Positions 52,228 to 63,479 of a DNA stretch of 64,000 bases are shown piece after piece. How positions within the stretch are numbered: the stretch's first letter is position 1; each line of letters starts with the position of its first letter. The DNA is from Nocardioides currus (lineage in GTDB: Bacteria; Actinomycetota; Actinomycetes; Propionibacteriales; Nocardioidaceae). The stretch is taken from positions 124,254 to 188,253 of the forward strand of contig NZ_PYXZ01000002.1 of NCBI RefSeq assembly GCF_003057875.1, read 5' to 3'. The notes under the pieces were generated by a model, which searched no databases, was not told the DNA's origin, and worked only from the letters and a program-made list of their open reading frames with translations. Made by a program: the position numbers and the translations under genes.

Positions 52228-53081
52228 CCGTCCTGCTGGTGACCAGCGCCGACTGGCCCGCCGGCGAGCCCGGCGCCGCCGCCCTGGATGCCGCCCTCGC
52301 GGACCGCGGCGTCGAGTCGCGCTGGGTGGTCTGGGACGACCCGGCGGTCGACTGGTCGGCGGCCGACCTCGTCGCGGTCCGCTCGACGTGGGACTACATG
52401 GCCCGCCCCTCCGACTTCCTGGCCTGGGCCGGGCGGCTCGACCAGGACCGGCTGCTCAACGGCGCCGACGTCTTCACCTGGAACCTCGACAAGGTCTACC
52501 TCACCGCCCTCGCGGGCGTCCCCGTCGTGCCGACCGTCGCTGCGGACGACGTCGCGTCCCTCTCGGCGGCGGTCGCCGGATTCGGTACGGCGGTCGTGAA
52601 GCCCCGCATCGGCGCGGGCGGCGCCGGGGTGCTCGTGGTCGACGACCCCGCCGACGAACGGCTGGGCCGCGACTTCGTCGACCACCCCGAGCTGCCGACG
52701 GCGCGCGGCCCGTGGATCGTGCAGCCGCTCGTCGAGTCCGTGCGGACCCGCGGCGAGACGTCCGTGTTCGTCCTCGGCGGCCGAGCCGTGTCGCAGGTCG
52801 ACAAGCTGCCGGCCGACGGGGAGATCCGGGTGCACGAGCACTACGGAGGCGCCTCGACGCCCGTGCCCCTCGGGCCGGAGCTCGCGGAGCTGTCCGAGCG
52901 GGCCGTCGATGCGGCCGGCGCCCTCGGGGGGCGGCTCGACTACGCGCGCGTCGACCTGCTCCACCACGACGGCGCGTGGGCCGTCAGCGAGCTCGAGGTG
53001 ACGGAGCCCGGGCTCTACCTCGACGTCCTCCCGGACAACGCGCAGCCCTTCGCCGACCTCGTCGCGGGCCGTCTCGAGTGA
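52224..53081 (+). CDS. ATP-grasp domain protein (glutathione synthetase/RimK-like ligase)
   Basis: 285 residues. AVVKPRIGAGGAGVLVV is the ATP-binding lysine and glycine loop, PWIVQPLVESVRTRGETSV the second ATP contact, and EVTEPGLYLDV the Mg-binding Glu region (normally E-x-N; here the Asn is replaced). ATP-grasp ligases join a carboxylate to an amine or thiol. The partner substrates are unknown. GTG 52224 overlaps the stop of the methyltransferase, so the two proteins may act on one product. Confidence 0.82.
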   Translation: MTVLLVTSADWPAGEPGAAALDAALADRGVESRWVVWDDPAVDWSAADLVAVRSTWDYMARPSDFLAWAGRLDQDRLLNGADVFTWNLDKVYLTALAGVPVVPTVAADDVASLSAAVAGFGTAVVKPRIGAGGAGVLVVDDPADERLGRDFVDHPELPTARGPWIVQPLVESVRTRGETSVFVLGGRAVSQVDKLPADGEIRVHEHYGGASTPVPLGPELAELSERAVDAAGALGGRLDYARVDLLHHDGAWAVSELEVTEPGLYLDVLPDNAQPFADLVAGRLE

Positions 53082-53082
53082 C

Positions 53083-53104
53083 CCATTTGGACTAGTCCAA
53101 ATGG
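53083..53104. promoter_or_regulatory. 22-bp perfect palindrome after the ATP-grasp gene
   Basis: CCATTTGGACT is directly followed by its reverse complement, with no loop, two bases after the ATP-grasp stop codon. It contains CTAG. A palindrome with no loop and no T-run is a poor hairpin terminator and a better dimeric-regulator site. It lies about 110 bp upstream of the tadE-like gene. Confidence 0.6.
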
Positions 53105-53215
53105 CCGGATCGGGGGAGCCGACGGGGAAGTCCTCACCCCTAGCCTTCTTTCTTGGACGATTGGCATTCCGGACCGGGCCTCGATGGCCCCGTCCACACC
53201 GAGCAGAGGACACCC

Positions 53216-53857
53216 GTGAACGTTCGACGACGCGCGCGCAGCGAAGAGCGTGGAGCCGCTGCGGTCGAGTTCGCGCTGATCGCGATGCCGCTGATCCTGC
53301 TCATGTTCATGATCGTCGAGTCGGCCTTCCTCATGAAGGACTACGTCGCCGTCAACAGCGCCGTGCGCAACGGGGCCCGCACCGCGTCCGCCTCGGGCGG
53401 CGCCGGGCCGGGGACGTGCGAGGCCAGCGCCAACCCGCCGCCGTGCACGCCGGCCAACGCCCCCGCGTTCGCCCAGGGCGCCGCGGACGCGATCCAGACG
53501 ACCGCGACCTCGCTCGACACCAACGACATCGACTGGCTGCTCATCTACAAGCCTGGCGCCAACGGCTATCCCGCCGGCCAGACGTCGCTGACGTGCGGCT
53601 CCAACTGCGTGAAGTACGTCTGGGACTCCGGACTCTCGAAGTTCCGCTACTCCAGCGGCAGCTGGGCGTCGGCCTCGATCAACGCCTGCCTCAACGACGC
53701 CGCTCGCGACAGCGTGGGCGTCGGCATGCAGGTCACGCACAAGATGGTCTCGGGCTTCTTCGGCGCCTCCAAGGCGATCCAGGAGCGCACGGTCATGCAG
53801 TTCGAGCCCCTCGAGTCCGACCGGTGCAAGCCGGGCACCCCCAACGCGCACCAGTGA
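53216..53857 (+). CDS. TadE-like pilus-assembly/secreted protein
   Basis: 213 residues. The N-terminus RSEERGAAAVEFALIAMPLILLM is the TadE motif: ERG, then a Glu within a hydrophobic helix. The extracytoplasmic rest has several Cys. GTG 53216 has GCAGAGGA upstream. Tad pili use TadE and TadG pseudopilins. No tadA, tadB, tadC, cpaB or flp gene is in the window. It is followed 7 bp later by a TadG-like gene. Confidence 0.85.
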   Translation: MNVRRRARSEERGAAAVEFALIAMPLILLMFMIVESAFLMKDYVAVNSAVRNGARTASASGGAGPGTCEASANPPPCTPANAPAFAQGAADAIQTTATSLDTNDIDWLLIYKPGANGYPAGQTSLTCGSNCVKYVWDSGLSKFRYSSGSWASASINACLNDAARDSVGVGMQVTHKMVSGFFGASKAIQERTVMQFEPLESDRCKPGTPNAHQ

Positions 53858-53864
53858 GGCCCGC

Positions 53865-55655
53865 ATGACCGCGACCCGATCCGCCCAGTCCCGCCGGCGC
53901 TACAGCAAGTCCGACGAGCGCGGCGCCGTCATGGTGCTCGGAGCCATCCTGTTCGCGTTCCTCGCGATCCCGCTGTGCGCCCTCGCGATCGACACCGCGC
54001 GCTGGTGGGTCGAGGCCGAGCACCTCCAGGCTGCGGCGGACGCGGCCTCGACGGCGGGCGTGACGTACATGCCCGATGACATCAACAGCGCCCGCTCGCG
54101 GGCGGTGGCCGTGGCCACCATCAACGGCTACACCGCTGGCTCGGGCACGACGGTGACCGTGACCCAGGGCGACAAGCCGACCCGCCTCAAGGTCACGATC
54201 AGCCAGTCGGTCGACAACTTCTTCGCCAACGCCTTCGGCATCGGCACCAGCACCATCACGCGCTCCGCAGTGGCCGACTACAACGGCCCTGCGCCCATGG
54301 GCAGCCCCTGCAACACCTTCGGCAACGAGCCACCCGGCACCACGGCCGCCGGGCCCACGGGCAGTCAGCTCCCCGGCAACATCCCGGCCGGTGCCAACTG
54401 CACGAGCAACCCCGACTTCTGGGCCTCGATCAACGGCCCCGACATCGCCAAGACCCAGGGTGAGCGGTTCGCCGCCCGGACGTGCGCCGGCAACGAGGAC
54501 GGCTGCGACAGCGCCAACAAGAACACCGAGTTCGACCCGCTCGGCTACTTCTACGTCGTCCGCGTCGCCAATCCGGGCAGCCCGGTGACGATCCAGGTCT
54601 ACGACCCCGCCTCGGTCCCCACCGGCCAGCAGTGCGAGTCACGTCCCAACTGGGGCACGTCGTCGAGCACCACGAACAACGCCAACGACTGGACGCCGGC
54701 CGACGCCAAGCTGCGCTACCCCAACCCCGCGTCGTACGCGTCCGGAACGACCAACCGCGAAGCCGCGACCGCCCTGTGCACGGGTGACAACGACATGCGC
54801 ACCGGCAGCCAGACCGAGGCGCCCACCGTGACCTCCTTCGGCCTGCGCAACCCGACCGACACCCAGGTGCCGACCCAGGGCACCCCGATCACCTCCTGCG
54901 CGAAGCAGTACCGCGGGTACAAGGAGAGCGAGGTCACCACGGCCGCGCTCACGAGGGGCAACAGCAACTACAAGGACGGGCTCGCCAGCGTGTTCCACCA
55001 GTGGAACACCCTGTGCACCTTCACGCCGTCCGTGGCGGGCGACTACTACCTCCAGGTCCGCTCGAACGTGAAGTTCAGCGGCGCCGCGACCGACACCTCG
55101 ACCAGCGGGAACAGCGCGATCTTCTCGCAGTCGGGCGACGACACGACCGTCAAGGGCACGGCCGTCAACTCCTTCGGCCTGCGGGCCTACTCCGGGACCG
55201 CGGGCAGCGTGTCCATCTCGGCCTGGAAGAGCATGCGGATCTTCGTGAACGGCGAGAACGCCCAGACCTCCTTCAACCTGGTGCGCGTGGTGCCGGCGGC
55301 GCAGGGCAAGACGCTCAACTTCGGGTTCTTCGACGTCGGTGAGGGCGCGACCAGCAGCGCCTCGATGAGGATCGTGCCGCCGGCCGACTCCAACATGTCC
55401 TCGGCCACCAACTGCAAGGCCTCCGGCTTCGTCACCTCCAACCTGCCCACCTGCTCGATGGCGATCAGCACGGCCTTCAACGGCAAGCAGCAGTACATGA
55501 AGGTGCCGATCCCCAACAACTACACCTGCACCTGGCAGTCCCAGGGCGGCTGCTGGTGGCGCGTCACCGTCGACTTCGGCGGTTCCAACGGGGTGCACGA
55601 CGCCACCACCTGGACCGCTGAGATCCTCGGCGAACCGATCCGCCTCGTCGAGTAG
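53865..55655 (+). CDS. TadG-like pilus-assembly protein with large extracytoplasmic region
   Basis: 596 residues. [32 protein letters not shown] is a TadG/TadE-like N-terminal helix, followed by [16 protein letters not shown], a common continuation. The rest (about 480 residues) is extracellular, rich in Thr, Ser, Asn and Gly, with about 14 cysteines. It shows no VWA motif, unlike classical TadG. It is co-transcribed with the TadE-like gene. Its function may be in a pilus or cell-surface structure. Confidence 0.78.
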   Translation: MTATRSAQSRRRYSKSDERGAVMVLGAILFAFLAIPLCALAIDTARWWVEAEHLQAAADAASTAGVTYMPDDINSARSRAVAVATINGYTAGSGTTVTVTQGDKPTRLKVTISQSVDNFFANAFGIGTSTITRSAVADYNGPAPMGSPCNTFGNEPPGTTAAGPTGSQLPGNIPAGANCTSNPDFWASINGPDIAKTQGERFAARTCAGNEDGCDSANKNTEFDPLGYFYVVRVANPGSPVTIQVYDPASVPTGQQCESRPNWGTSSSTTNNANDWTPADAKLRYPNPASYASGTTNREAATALCTGDNDMRTGSQTEAPTVTSFGLRNPTDTQVPTQGTPITSCAKQYRGYKESEVTTAALTRGNSNYKDGLASVFHQWNTLCTFTPSVAGDYYLQVRSNVKFSGAATDTSTSGNSAIFSQSGDDTTVKGTAVNSFGLRAYSGTAGSVSISAWKSMRIFVNGENAQTSFNLVRVVPAAQGKTLNFGFFDVGEGATSSASMRIVPPADSNMSSATNCKASGFVTSNLPTCSMAISTAFNGKQQYMKVPIPNNYTCTWQSQGGCWWRVTVDFGGSNGVHDATTWTAEILGEPIRLVE

Positions 55656-55663
55656 GACGACGT

Positions 55664-55693
55664 TTGCACTCTCCGGGTGCGAGTGCTAAACAT
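55664..55693 (+). promoter_or_regulatory. groEL promoter with CIRCE operator 1
   Basis: TTTGCACTC-N9-GAGTGCTAA (55664-55690) is a near-perfect CIRCE element, the HrcA repressor site. It spans a TTGCAC -35 (55665-55670) and a TAAACA -10 (55688-55693) with a 17-bp spacer. Heat-shock control by HrcA follows. Confidence 0.92.
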
Positions 55694-55698
55694 GACGC

Positions 55699-55725
55699 TG
55701 GCAGTCTCAACATGAGAGTGCCAAT
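55699..55725 (+). promoter_or_regulatory. CIRCE operator 2
   Basis: CTGGCAGTC-N9-GAGTGCCAA is a second, weaker CIRCE, 8 bp after the first and downstream of the -10. Two CIRCEs before groEL occur in other actinobacteria. Confidence 0.82.
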
Positions 55726-55825
55726 GCGAGACCGGTGACGCTGAGGTCTCACGCGCCGTCGGGAATGGTCCGTCGGAGACGCGGGGGTCGTCCGTCGCGG
55801 GCAGCCAGCCGGTCGTCCACCCTGA

Positions 55826-57487
<1,662 letters not shown>

Positions 57488-57511
57488 GAGTCCTCGAGCC
57501 CGCCTCGCGGC

Positions 57512-57527
57512 CTGCGACAAGTCGCAG
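57512..57527. repeat. Short inverted repeat after groEL
   Basis: CTGCGAC-AA-GTCGCAG, 7-bp arms with a 2-nt gap. It may add to termination or bind a regulator. It is upstream of the main terminator. Confidence 0.35.
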
Positions 57528-57550
57528 TCCGCATCGGCGCTTCACAAACG

Positions 57551-57590
57551 ATCTGGGTCGCGGCTCCGCCGCGGCCCAGATTCGTTCGTT
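57551..57590 (+). terminator. Rho-independent terminator of groEL
   Basis: ATCTGGGTCGCGGC and GCCGCGGCCCAGAT (57551-57564 and 57568-57581) form a 14-bp stem with one G-U pair and a TCC loop, followed by TCGTTCGTT. It is the best terminator I see in the window. Confidence 0.88.
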
Positions 57591-57672
57591 CGGGCCTTCG
57601 TCCTCGGACGGGGGCCCTGCTGTCGTCCTCGGTCCGGCGGTCGCCGCGCAGGCACCTGATAGGAATCAGGGC

Positions 57673-58239
57673 ATGCGACTGCCCGTCCCCGGACCCCGTG
57701 ACCTGCTGGCCGTGCTGGAGAGGGGCTCCGAGCAGGTGGAGGCCCTCCTCGGCGCCGTGCCCCGCGTCCTCGCCCTGCTCGACCAGGCCGAGGCCCTGAT
57801 GGTCCGGGCGTCGGCCGCCATCGACCAGGTCGAGGCGGTGACCCGCGACGCGGCCGGCGTCGTGGTCCGCACGAGCGGGGTCGTCGACCGCGCCGAGACC
57901 CAGGTGGGCCGCATCACCACCCTCCTCGACGACTTCGAGCCGTCGCTGGCCCGGCTCCAGCCGACCCTGGAGAAGCTGTCCGAGACCACCAACCCCGACG
58001 AGGTGGCGGCGCTCGTCCATCTCGTCGACCACCTGCCCGAGCTGAGCACCCGCCTGGAGGAGGACGTGCTGCCGATCATGACGACCCTCGGCACCGTGGC
58101 CCCCGACCTGCACGACCTGCTCGCCGTCTCGCGCGAGCTCAACGACATGCTGGCCAAGCTGCCCGGCCTCGGCCGGATCAAGCGCCGCATCGACGAGCAG
58201 CAGGGCGAGGACGGCACCACCGCGGCGGTGCGCGAGTGA
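57673..58239 (+). CDS. Helical protein of unknown function
   Basis: 188 residues that I do not recognise as a named family. The sequence is almost all amphipathic helix with regular Leu/Val/Ala spacing (for example VEALLGAVPRVLALLDQAE) and acidic turns, as in coiled-coil or apolipoprotein-like proteins. The start ATG 57673 follows TAGGAAT. Its stop overlaps the SRPBCC gene in GTGA, making it the first gene of a four-gene overlapping operon. Confidence 0.72.
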   Translation: MRLPVPGPRDLLAVLERGSEQVEALLGAVPRVLALLDQAEALMVRASAAIDQVEAVTRDAAGVVVRTSGVVDRAETQVGRITTLLDDFEPSLARLQPTLEKLSETTNPDEVAALVHLVDHLPELSTRLEEDVLPIMTTLGTVAPDLHDLLAVSRELNDMLAKLPGLGRIKRRIDEQQGEDGTTAAVRE

Positions 58240-58748
58240 CCCGCGAGATGCAGGTCAGTGACAGCGTCGTGATCGACGAGGACGCCGGCACGCTCTGGGC
58301 GCAGGTCGCCGATCCCACCCAGATGCCGCGCTGGAGCGGCGAGAACACAGGGGCGAGGACGCCCGAGGCCGGCCGGCCCCTGACGCAGGGCGAGGTCTTC
58401 GACGGCACCAACCGTCGCGGCCGGGCGCGCTGGAGCACCGAGTGCGTCGTCACGGAGTCCGAGCCCGGGCGGCGGTTCGCCTTCGCCGTACGCAAGATCG
58501 GCGCAAGGACGCCGCTCCTCCCGGGCCGCATCGCGACCTGGACCTACGACTTCGAGCCGGTCGACGGAGGCACCCGCGTGACCGAGACGTGGGCCGACGG
58601 CCGCCGCGGCTGGCCCGACGTCGTGGCGGCCGCCTTCGACCGCACCGTCACGGGAGGGCGGCTCTTCGCCGACTTCCAGCGCCGCAACATCCGACGCACG
58701 CTCGCGGCGATGAAGGCCGACTTCGAGGGCGGGGACCGCACGACGTGA
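58236..58748 (+). CDS. SRPBCC (START-like) family protein
   Basis: 170 residues. The alpha/beta cavity fold is suggested by LWAQVADPTQMPRWSGEN, then alternating strands (FAFAVRKIG, ATWTYDFEPVDGGTRVTETW) and a long C-terminal helix. It binds a hydrophobic ligand such as a lipid, polyketide or cofactor; no catalytic motif is evident. It overlaps both neighbours by 4 bp. It is unlike CoxG, which would otherwise be expected near cox-type genes. Confidence 0.82.
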   Translation: MTREMQVSDSVVIDEDAGTLWAQVADPTQMPRWSGENTGARTPEAGRPLTQGEVFDGTNRRGRARWSTECVVTESEPGRRFAFAVRKIGARTPLLPGRIATWTYDFEPVDGGTRVTETWADGRRGWPDVVAAAFDRTVTGGRLFADFQRRNIRRTLAAMKADFEGGDRTT

Positions 58749-59284
58749 CCGCCGGGCTGCTGCTGGCTGCCGGCGCGGGCCGGCGGATGGGCATGCCCAA
58801 GGCGCTGGTGCACGACGCCGACGGCACGTCCTGGCTGCGCAGGTCCGTCGAGGTGCTCCTCGACGGCGGCTGCACGCAGGTGCGCGTCGTCCTCGGGGCG
58901 CAGGCCGGGGAAGCGCGGGCGCTCCTGACCGGGACGGCCGCGACGGTCGTCGTCGCGGACGACTGGGCCGAGGGGATGGGCGCGAGCCTGCGCGCCGGCC
59001 TGGACGCCGCCGCGCACGACGGTGACGTGCTGGTGTCCCTCGTCGACCTCCCCGACGTGGGTGCCGACGTGATCGCGCGGGTGCTGGCGTGCGGAGCGAC
59101 GCTGGCGCGAGCGACGTACGACGGCAGGCCCGGCCACCCCGTGCTCATCGGCCGTGACCACGTGGAGCCGTTGGCCGCGACCCTGCACGGCGACGTCGGC
59201 GCGAAGGCCTACCTCGAGGCCCAAGACACGCTCGGTGTCGAGTGCGGCGACCTCGCCACCGGACGCGACCGCGACCGGCGATGA
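58745..59284 (+). CDS. MobA/MocA-like molybdenum cofactor nucleotidyltransferase
   Basis: 179 residues. LLLAAGAGRRMGMPKAL is the nucleotide-binding GxGxRMGxPK motif, ADDWAEGMGASLRAGL and VSLVDLPDVGADVI supply the Mg-binding Asp, and GRPGHPVLIGRDH is typical of the MocA branch that makes the cytosine-dinucleotide form for xanthine-dehydrogenase-type enzymes. It fits with XdhC encoded 3 kb downstream. GTG 58745 overlaps the SRPBCC stop; its stop overlaps the kinase gene. Confidence 0.85.
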   Translation: MTAGLLLAAGAGRRMGMPKALVHDADGTSWLRRSVEVLLDGGCTQVRVVLGAQAGEARALLTGTAATVVVADDWAEGMGASLRAGLDAAAHDGDVLVSLVDLPDVGADVIARVLACGATLARATYDGRPGHPVLIGRDHVEPLAATLHGDVGAKAYLEAQDTLGVECGDLATGRDRDRR

Positions 59285-60225
59285 GCGTCCCCCGGCTGCA
59301 GCCGCTGACCCGCGCCAAGCTGTCCGGGCAGGGCGAGGAGGGTGCGGCGTGGCACCGCGCGCTTCCGAGCGTGCTCGCCGAGCTGGCCGAGCAGTGGGAC
59401 CTGACGCTGGGGCGGGCGTTGCCGGGCGGCAGCGCGTCGTACGTCTGCCGTGCGACCACCCGCGACGGCGAGGCCCGGGTGGTCAAGGTCGGGGCCCCCG
59501 GGCACCACCTCGTGGCCGAGGTCCGCGTCCTCCGGGCCGCCGGCGGGCGCGGCTACGTCCTCCTCCACGCCCACGACGCGGAGCGCGACGCGATCCTGGT
59601 CGAGGCCCTCGGCCGCTCGCTCGCCCAGACGCCCGACCCGCCCGAACGCGCCATCGGACTGGTCGCCGACACCCTGCGCGAGGCCTGGACGCTGCCCCTC
59701 GACGCGGTGCCGCCCGGCGAGGACAAGGCGGTCTCGCTGCACGCGCTCGTGCGCGACCTCGACGAGCGACTCGGGCACCCGACCGACCCCGCCGTGCTCC
59801 GGACCGCCCTCGACCACGCCGAGGCCCTGGCCGGTCACGACCCGGGCCACGACGTCGTCCTGCACGGTGACGCCCATCCCGGCAACACGCTGCCCGTCCT
59901 CGCTCCGCGCGGCGGGGCGCCCGTCGGCCACGTCTTCGTCGACCCGGACGGCTTCCGCGGCGACCCCGCCTACGACGCGGGCGTCGCGCTGCGCGACTGG
60001 TGCTCGCACCTGACCGGTCCCGGGGCGCGGGCGCGGCTCGAGGGCTGGTGCGACCTGGCGGCCGACCACACCGGTCTCGATCCGGCGCGGATCTGGGCGT
60101 GGGCGTTCCTCGAGCGCGTGTCCACCGGGCTCTACGTCATGTCCTTCGGCGCCGAGCGCGTGGGGAGGCCCTTCCTCGCCAGCGCCGAGCACCTCCTGCA
60201 CGACCGGCACCGACCGTGGGCGTGA
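59281..60225 (+). CDS. Aminoglycoside/hydroxyurea phosphotransferase-like kinase
   Basis: 314 residues. VVLHGDAHPGN is the catalytic HxDxxxxN loop and FVDPDGFRGDPAYD the metal-binding DxD-type loop of the APH(6)/hydroxyurea kinase group. GGSASYVCRA and VVKVGAPGHH hold the ATP site. Named relatives phosphorylate streptomycin or hydroxyurea. In this operon a metabolic substrate is equally possible. The start overlaps the MobA-like gene. It may not confer resistance. Confidence 0.85.
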   Translation: MSVPRLQPLTRAKLSGQGEEGAAWHRALPSVLAELAEQWDLTLGRALPGGSASYVCRATTRDGEARVVKVGAPGHHLVAEVRVLRAAGGRGYVLLHAHDAERDAILVEALGRSLAQTPDPPERAIGLVADTLREAWTLPLDAVPPGEDKAVSLHALVRDLDERLGHPTDPAVLRTALDHAEALAGHDPGHDVVLHGDAHPGNTLPVLAPRGGAPVGHVFVDPDGFRGDPAYDAGVALRDWCSHLTGPGARARLEGWCDLAADHTGLDPARIWAWAFLERVSTGLYVMSFGAERVGRPFLASAEHLLHDRHRPWA

Positions 60226-60252
60226 CCAACGTCCGGCCAACGTCTCGCCCCG

Positions 60253-60258
60253 TAACCT
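60253..60258 (+). promoter_or_regulatory. -10 element of the moxR-like operon (leaderless type)
   Basis: TAACCT ends 7 nt before ATG 60266, so the MoxR-CoxE-XdhC set probably has its own promoter. Confidence 0.5.
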
Positions 60259-60265
60259 GACCGAC

Positions 60266-61135
60266 ATGGACTCTGCTGCCGACGTTGCAGCGCGCCTCGG
60301 TGCGACCGGCTACCTCGCCGACGACGAGCTGGCGACGGTGCTCTTCCTGACCATGAGGATGCAGCGGCCCCTGCTCCTCGAGGGCGAGCCCGGCACCGGC
60401 AAGACTGCGCTGGCGGAGGCGCTCGCCGCGACGCTGGACGTCCCGCTGGTGCGGCTCCAGTGCTACGAGGGGATCGACGCCACCCAGGCGCTCTACGACT
60501 GGGACTTCCCGCGCCAGATCCTGCACCTGCGGGCGCTCGAGGCCGCCGGTTCGCAGGGGAGCGTCGAGGAGGCCGAGAAGAGCCTGTACGACGAGCGGTT
60601 CCTGCTCGCGCGTCCGGTGCTCGCCGCGCTCCAGCAGTCGCCTGCGGTGCTGCTCGTCGACGAGGTCGACCGGGCCGACGACGAGTTCGAGGCCTTCCTG
60701 CTGGAGGTGCTCTCGACCTGGCAGGTCACGATCCCCGAGCTCGGCACGGTGAGCGCCGCCACCCCGCCGTACGTCGTGCTCACGTCCAACCGCACCCGCG
60801 AGCTCCACGACGCGCTCAAGCGACGCTGCCTCTACCACTGGATCGACCACCCCGGCCTGGACCGTGAGGTGGCGATCCTGCGATCGCGTGCGCCCGAGGT
60901 GGCCGAGGCCCTCGCCCGCCAGGTCGTCGGGGTCGTGCAGCAGCTGCGCACCCGCGACGACCTCCTCAAGCCGCCCGGCGTCGCCGAGACACTCGACTGG
61001 GCCCGGGCGCTCCAGCACCTCGGCACGACCACGCTCGACCTCGAGACGGCCGCCGCCACGCTCGGCGCGCTGGTGAAGTACCGCGAGGACGCCGAACGGG
61101 TGAAGCAGGCGCTCGACCGGATGCTGACGTCATGA
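60266..61135 (+). CDS. MoxR-family AAA+ ATPase (CoxD-like)
   Basis: 289 residues. Walker A GEPGTGKT (residues 40-47), Walker B VLLVDEVDRAD, sensor 1 VVLTSNRTRELHDALKRRC and an arginine finger. CoxD, the closest named relative, is needed to assemble the Cu-S-Mo centre of carbon monoxide dehydrogenase. The stop overlaps the CoxE-like gene in ATGA, and this pair usually works as an ATPase and VWA adaptor. Confidence 0.9.
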   Translation: MDSAADVAARLGATGYLADDELATVLFLTMRMQRPLLLEGEPGTGKTALAEALAATLDVPLVRLQCYEGIDATQALYDWDFPRQILHLRALEAAGSQGSVEEAEKSLYDERFLLARPVLAALQQSPAVLLVDEVDRADDEFEAFLLEVLSTWQVTIPELGTVSAATPPYVVLTSNRTRELHDALKRRCLYHWIDHPGLDREVAILRSRAPEVAEALARQVVGVVQQLRTRDDLLKPPGVAETLDWARALQHLGTTTLDLETAAATLGALVKYREDAERVKQALDRMLTS

Positions 61136-62239
61136 GCGACATGGACACCCTCGACCCGATGCCGGCGCTGGTCGGCTTCACCCGCGCGCTGAAGGCCGCC
61201 GGCGTCCCCGTGACGCCCGACCGCGCGCACGGGTTCGTCGAGGCGACGTCACTGGTCGGCCTCGACGACCGCCGAGTGACGTACTGGGCCGGTCGCGCCA
61301 CCCTGTGCGCGAGCCCCGACGACCTCCTGCGCTACGACCAGGTCTTCGACGCGTGGTTCGACCCGCGCGGCGAGCTGCCCCGTCGCCGCGACACCGGACT
61401 GCCGATGCCCAAGCCGTCCACCCTCCCGAGCCTCGACGAGGCGGACGAGGGGACGGCCGAGGACGCCGACGACGTGCTGCGGGCGGCGGCCACCACCACC
61501 GACGTGCTGCGCCACCGCGACGTGGCGGGCCTCGACGCCGCCGAGCGCCAGCGACTCGCGGCGATGTTCGCCACCCTGCACCCGACCGCCCCCACCCGTC
61601 GCACCTCGCGGCACGAGCGCTGGCACCGCGGCCGCCTCGACGCCTCCCGCACGCTGCGCGACTCGCTGCGCCGGATGGGCGAGCCGGGGGACCTCGCCTG
61701 GCGGCGGCGTCGCGTCCGGCCGCGCCGGGTGGTGCTGCTGGTCGACGTCAGCGGCTCGATGAGTGCGTACGCCGATGCGCTGCTGCGCCTCGCCCACCGG
61801 GTCGTGTCCACGCAACCCCGCGCGGAGGTCTTCACCCTCGGGACGCGGCTCACCCACGTCACCCGCGCGCTCCGGCACCGCGACGGCGACCGCGCGATCG
61901 TCGCAGCGGGGGAGACGGTTCCCGACTGGTCGGGCGGCACCCGCCTGGGCGAGACGCTGCGGGTGTTCCTCGACCGGTGGGGACAGCGGGGGCTCGCCCG
62001 CGGCGCGGTCGTGGTCGTGTTCAGCGACGGCTGGGAACGCGGCGACGCGGCCCTGCTCGGCGAGCAGATGGCCCGGCTCCGGCGCATCGCGCACCGGGTC
62101 GTGTGGGTCAACCCGCACCGCGGCAAGCCCGGCTACGAGCCGGTCCAGCAGGGGATCGCGATCGCCCTGCCACACTGCGACGACTTCGTGGCCGGCCACT
62201 CCCTGGCCACCTTCGAGGAGCTGCTGGAGGTGGTCGGTC

Positions 62240-62247
<8 letters not shown>
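61132..62247 (+). CDS. VWA domain protein (CoxE-like)
   Basis: 371 residues. The N-terminal half is helical. The VWA domain in the second half has the MIDAS motif DVSGSMS (Asp205), with TDxT-like residues in SGGTRLG and FSDGWERGD. Such proteins act with MoxR ATPases to mature metalloenzymes. It overlaps the upstream gene by 4 bp and the XdhC gene by 8 bp. Confidence 0.9.
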
Positions 62248-63376
<1,129 letters not shown>

Positions 63377-63402
63377 TCCGACGTACCCCTCACTCGGGGG
63401 GT

Positions 63403-63419
63403 CCGTCCCCTCCGGACGG
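63403..63419 (+). terminator. Weak hairpin between xdhC and mftD
   Basis: CCGTCC-N5-GGACGG, 6-bp arms, no T-run. It may be a weak terminator separating the XdhC and MftD genes. Confidence 0.35.
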
Positions 63420-63479
63420 GCAGTTATCGCCGCGCGCCGAGCCACCTAGCGTCGAGACGACGACCGGAGGAGTGAGGCA

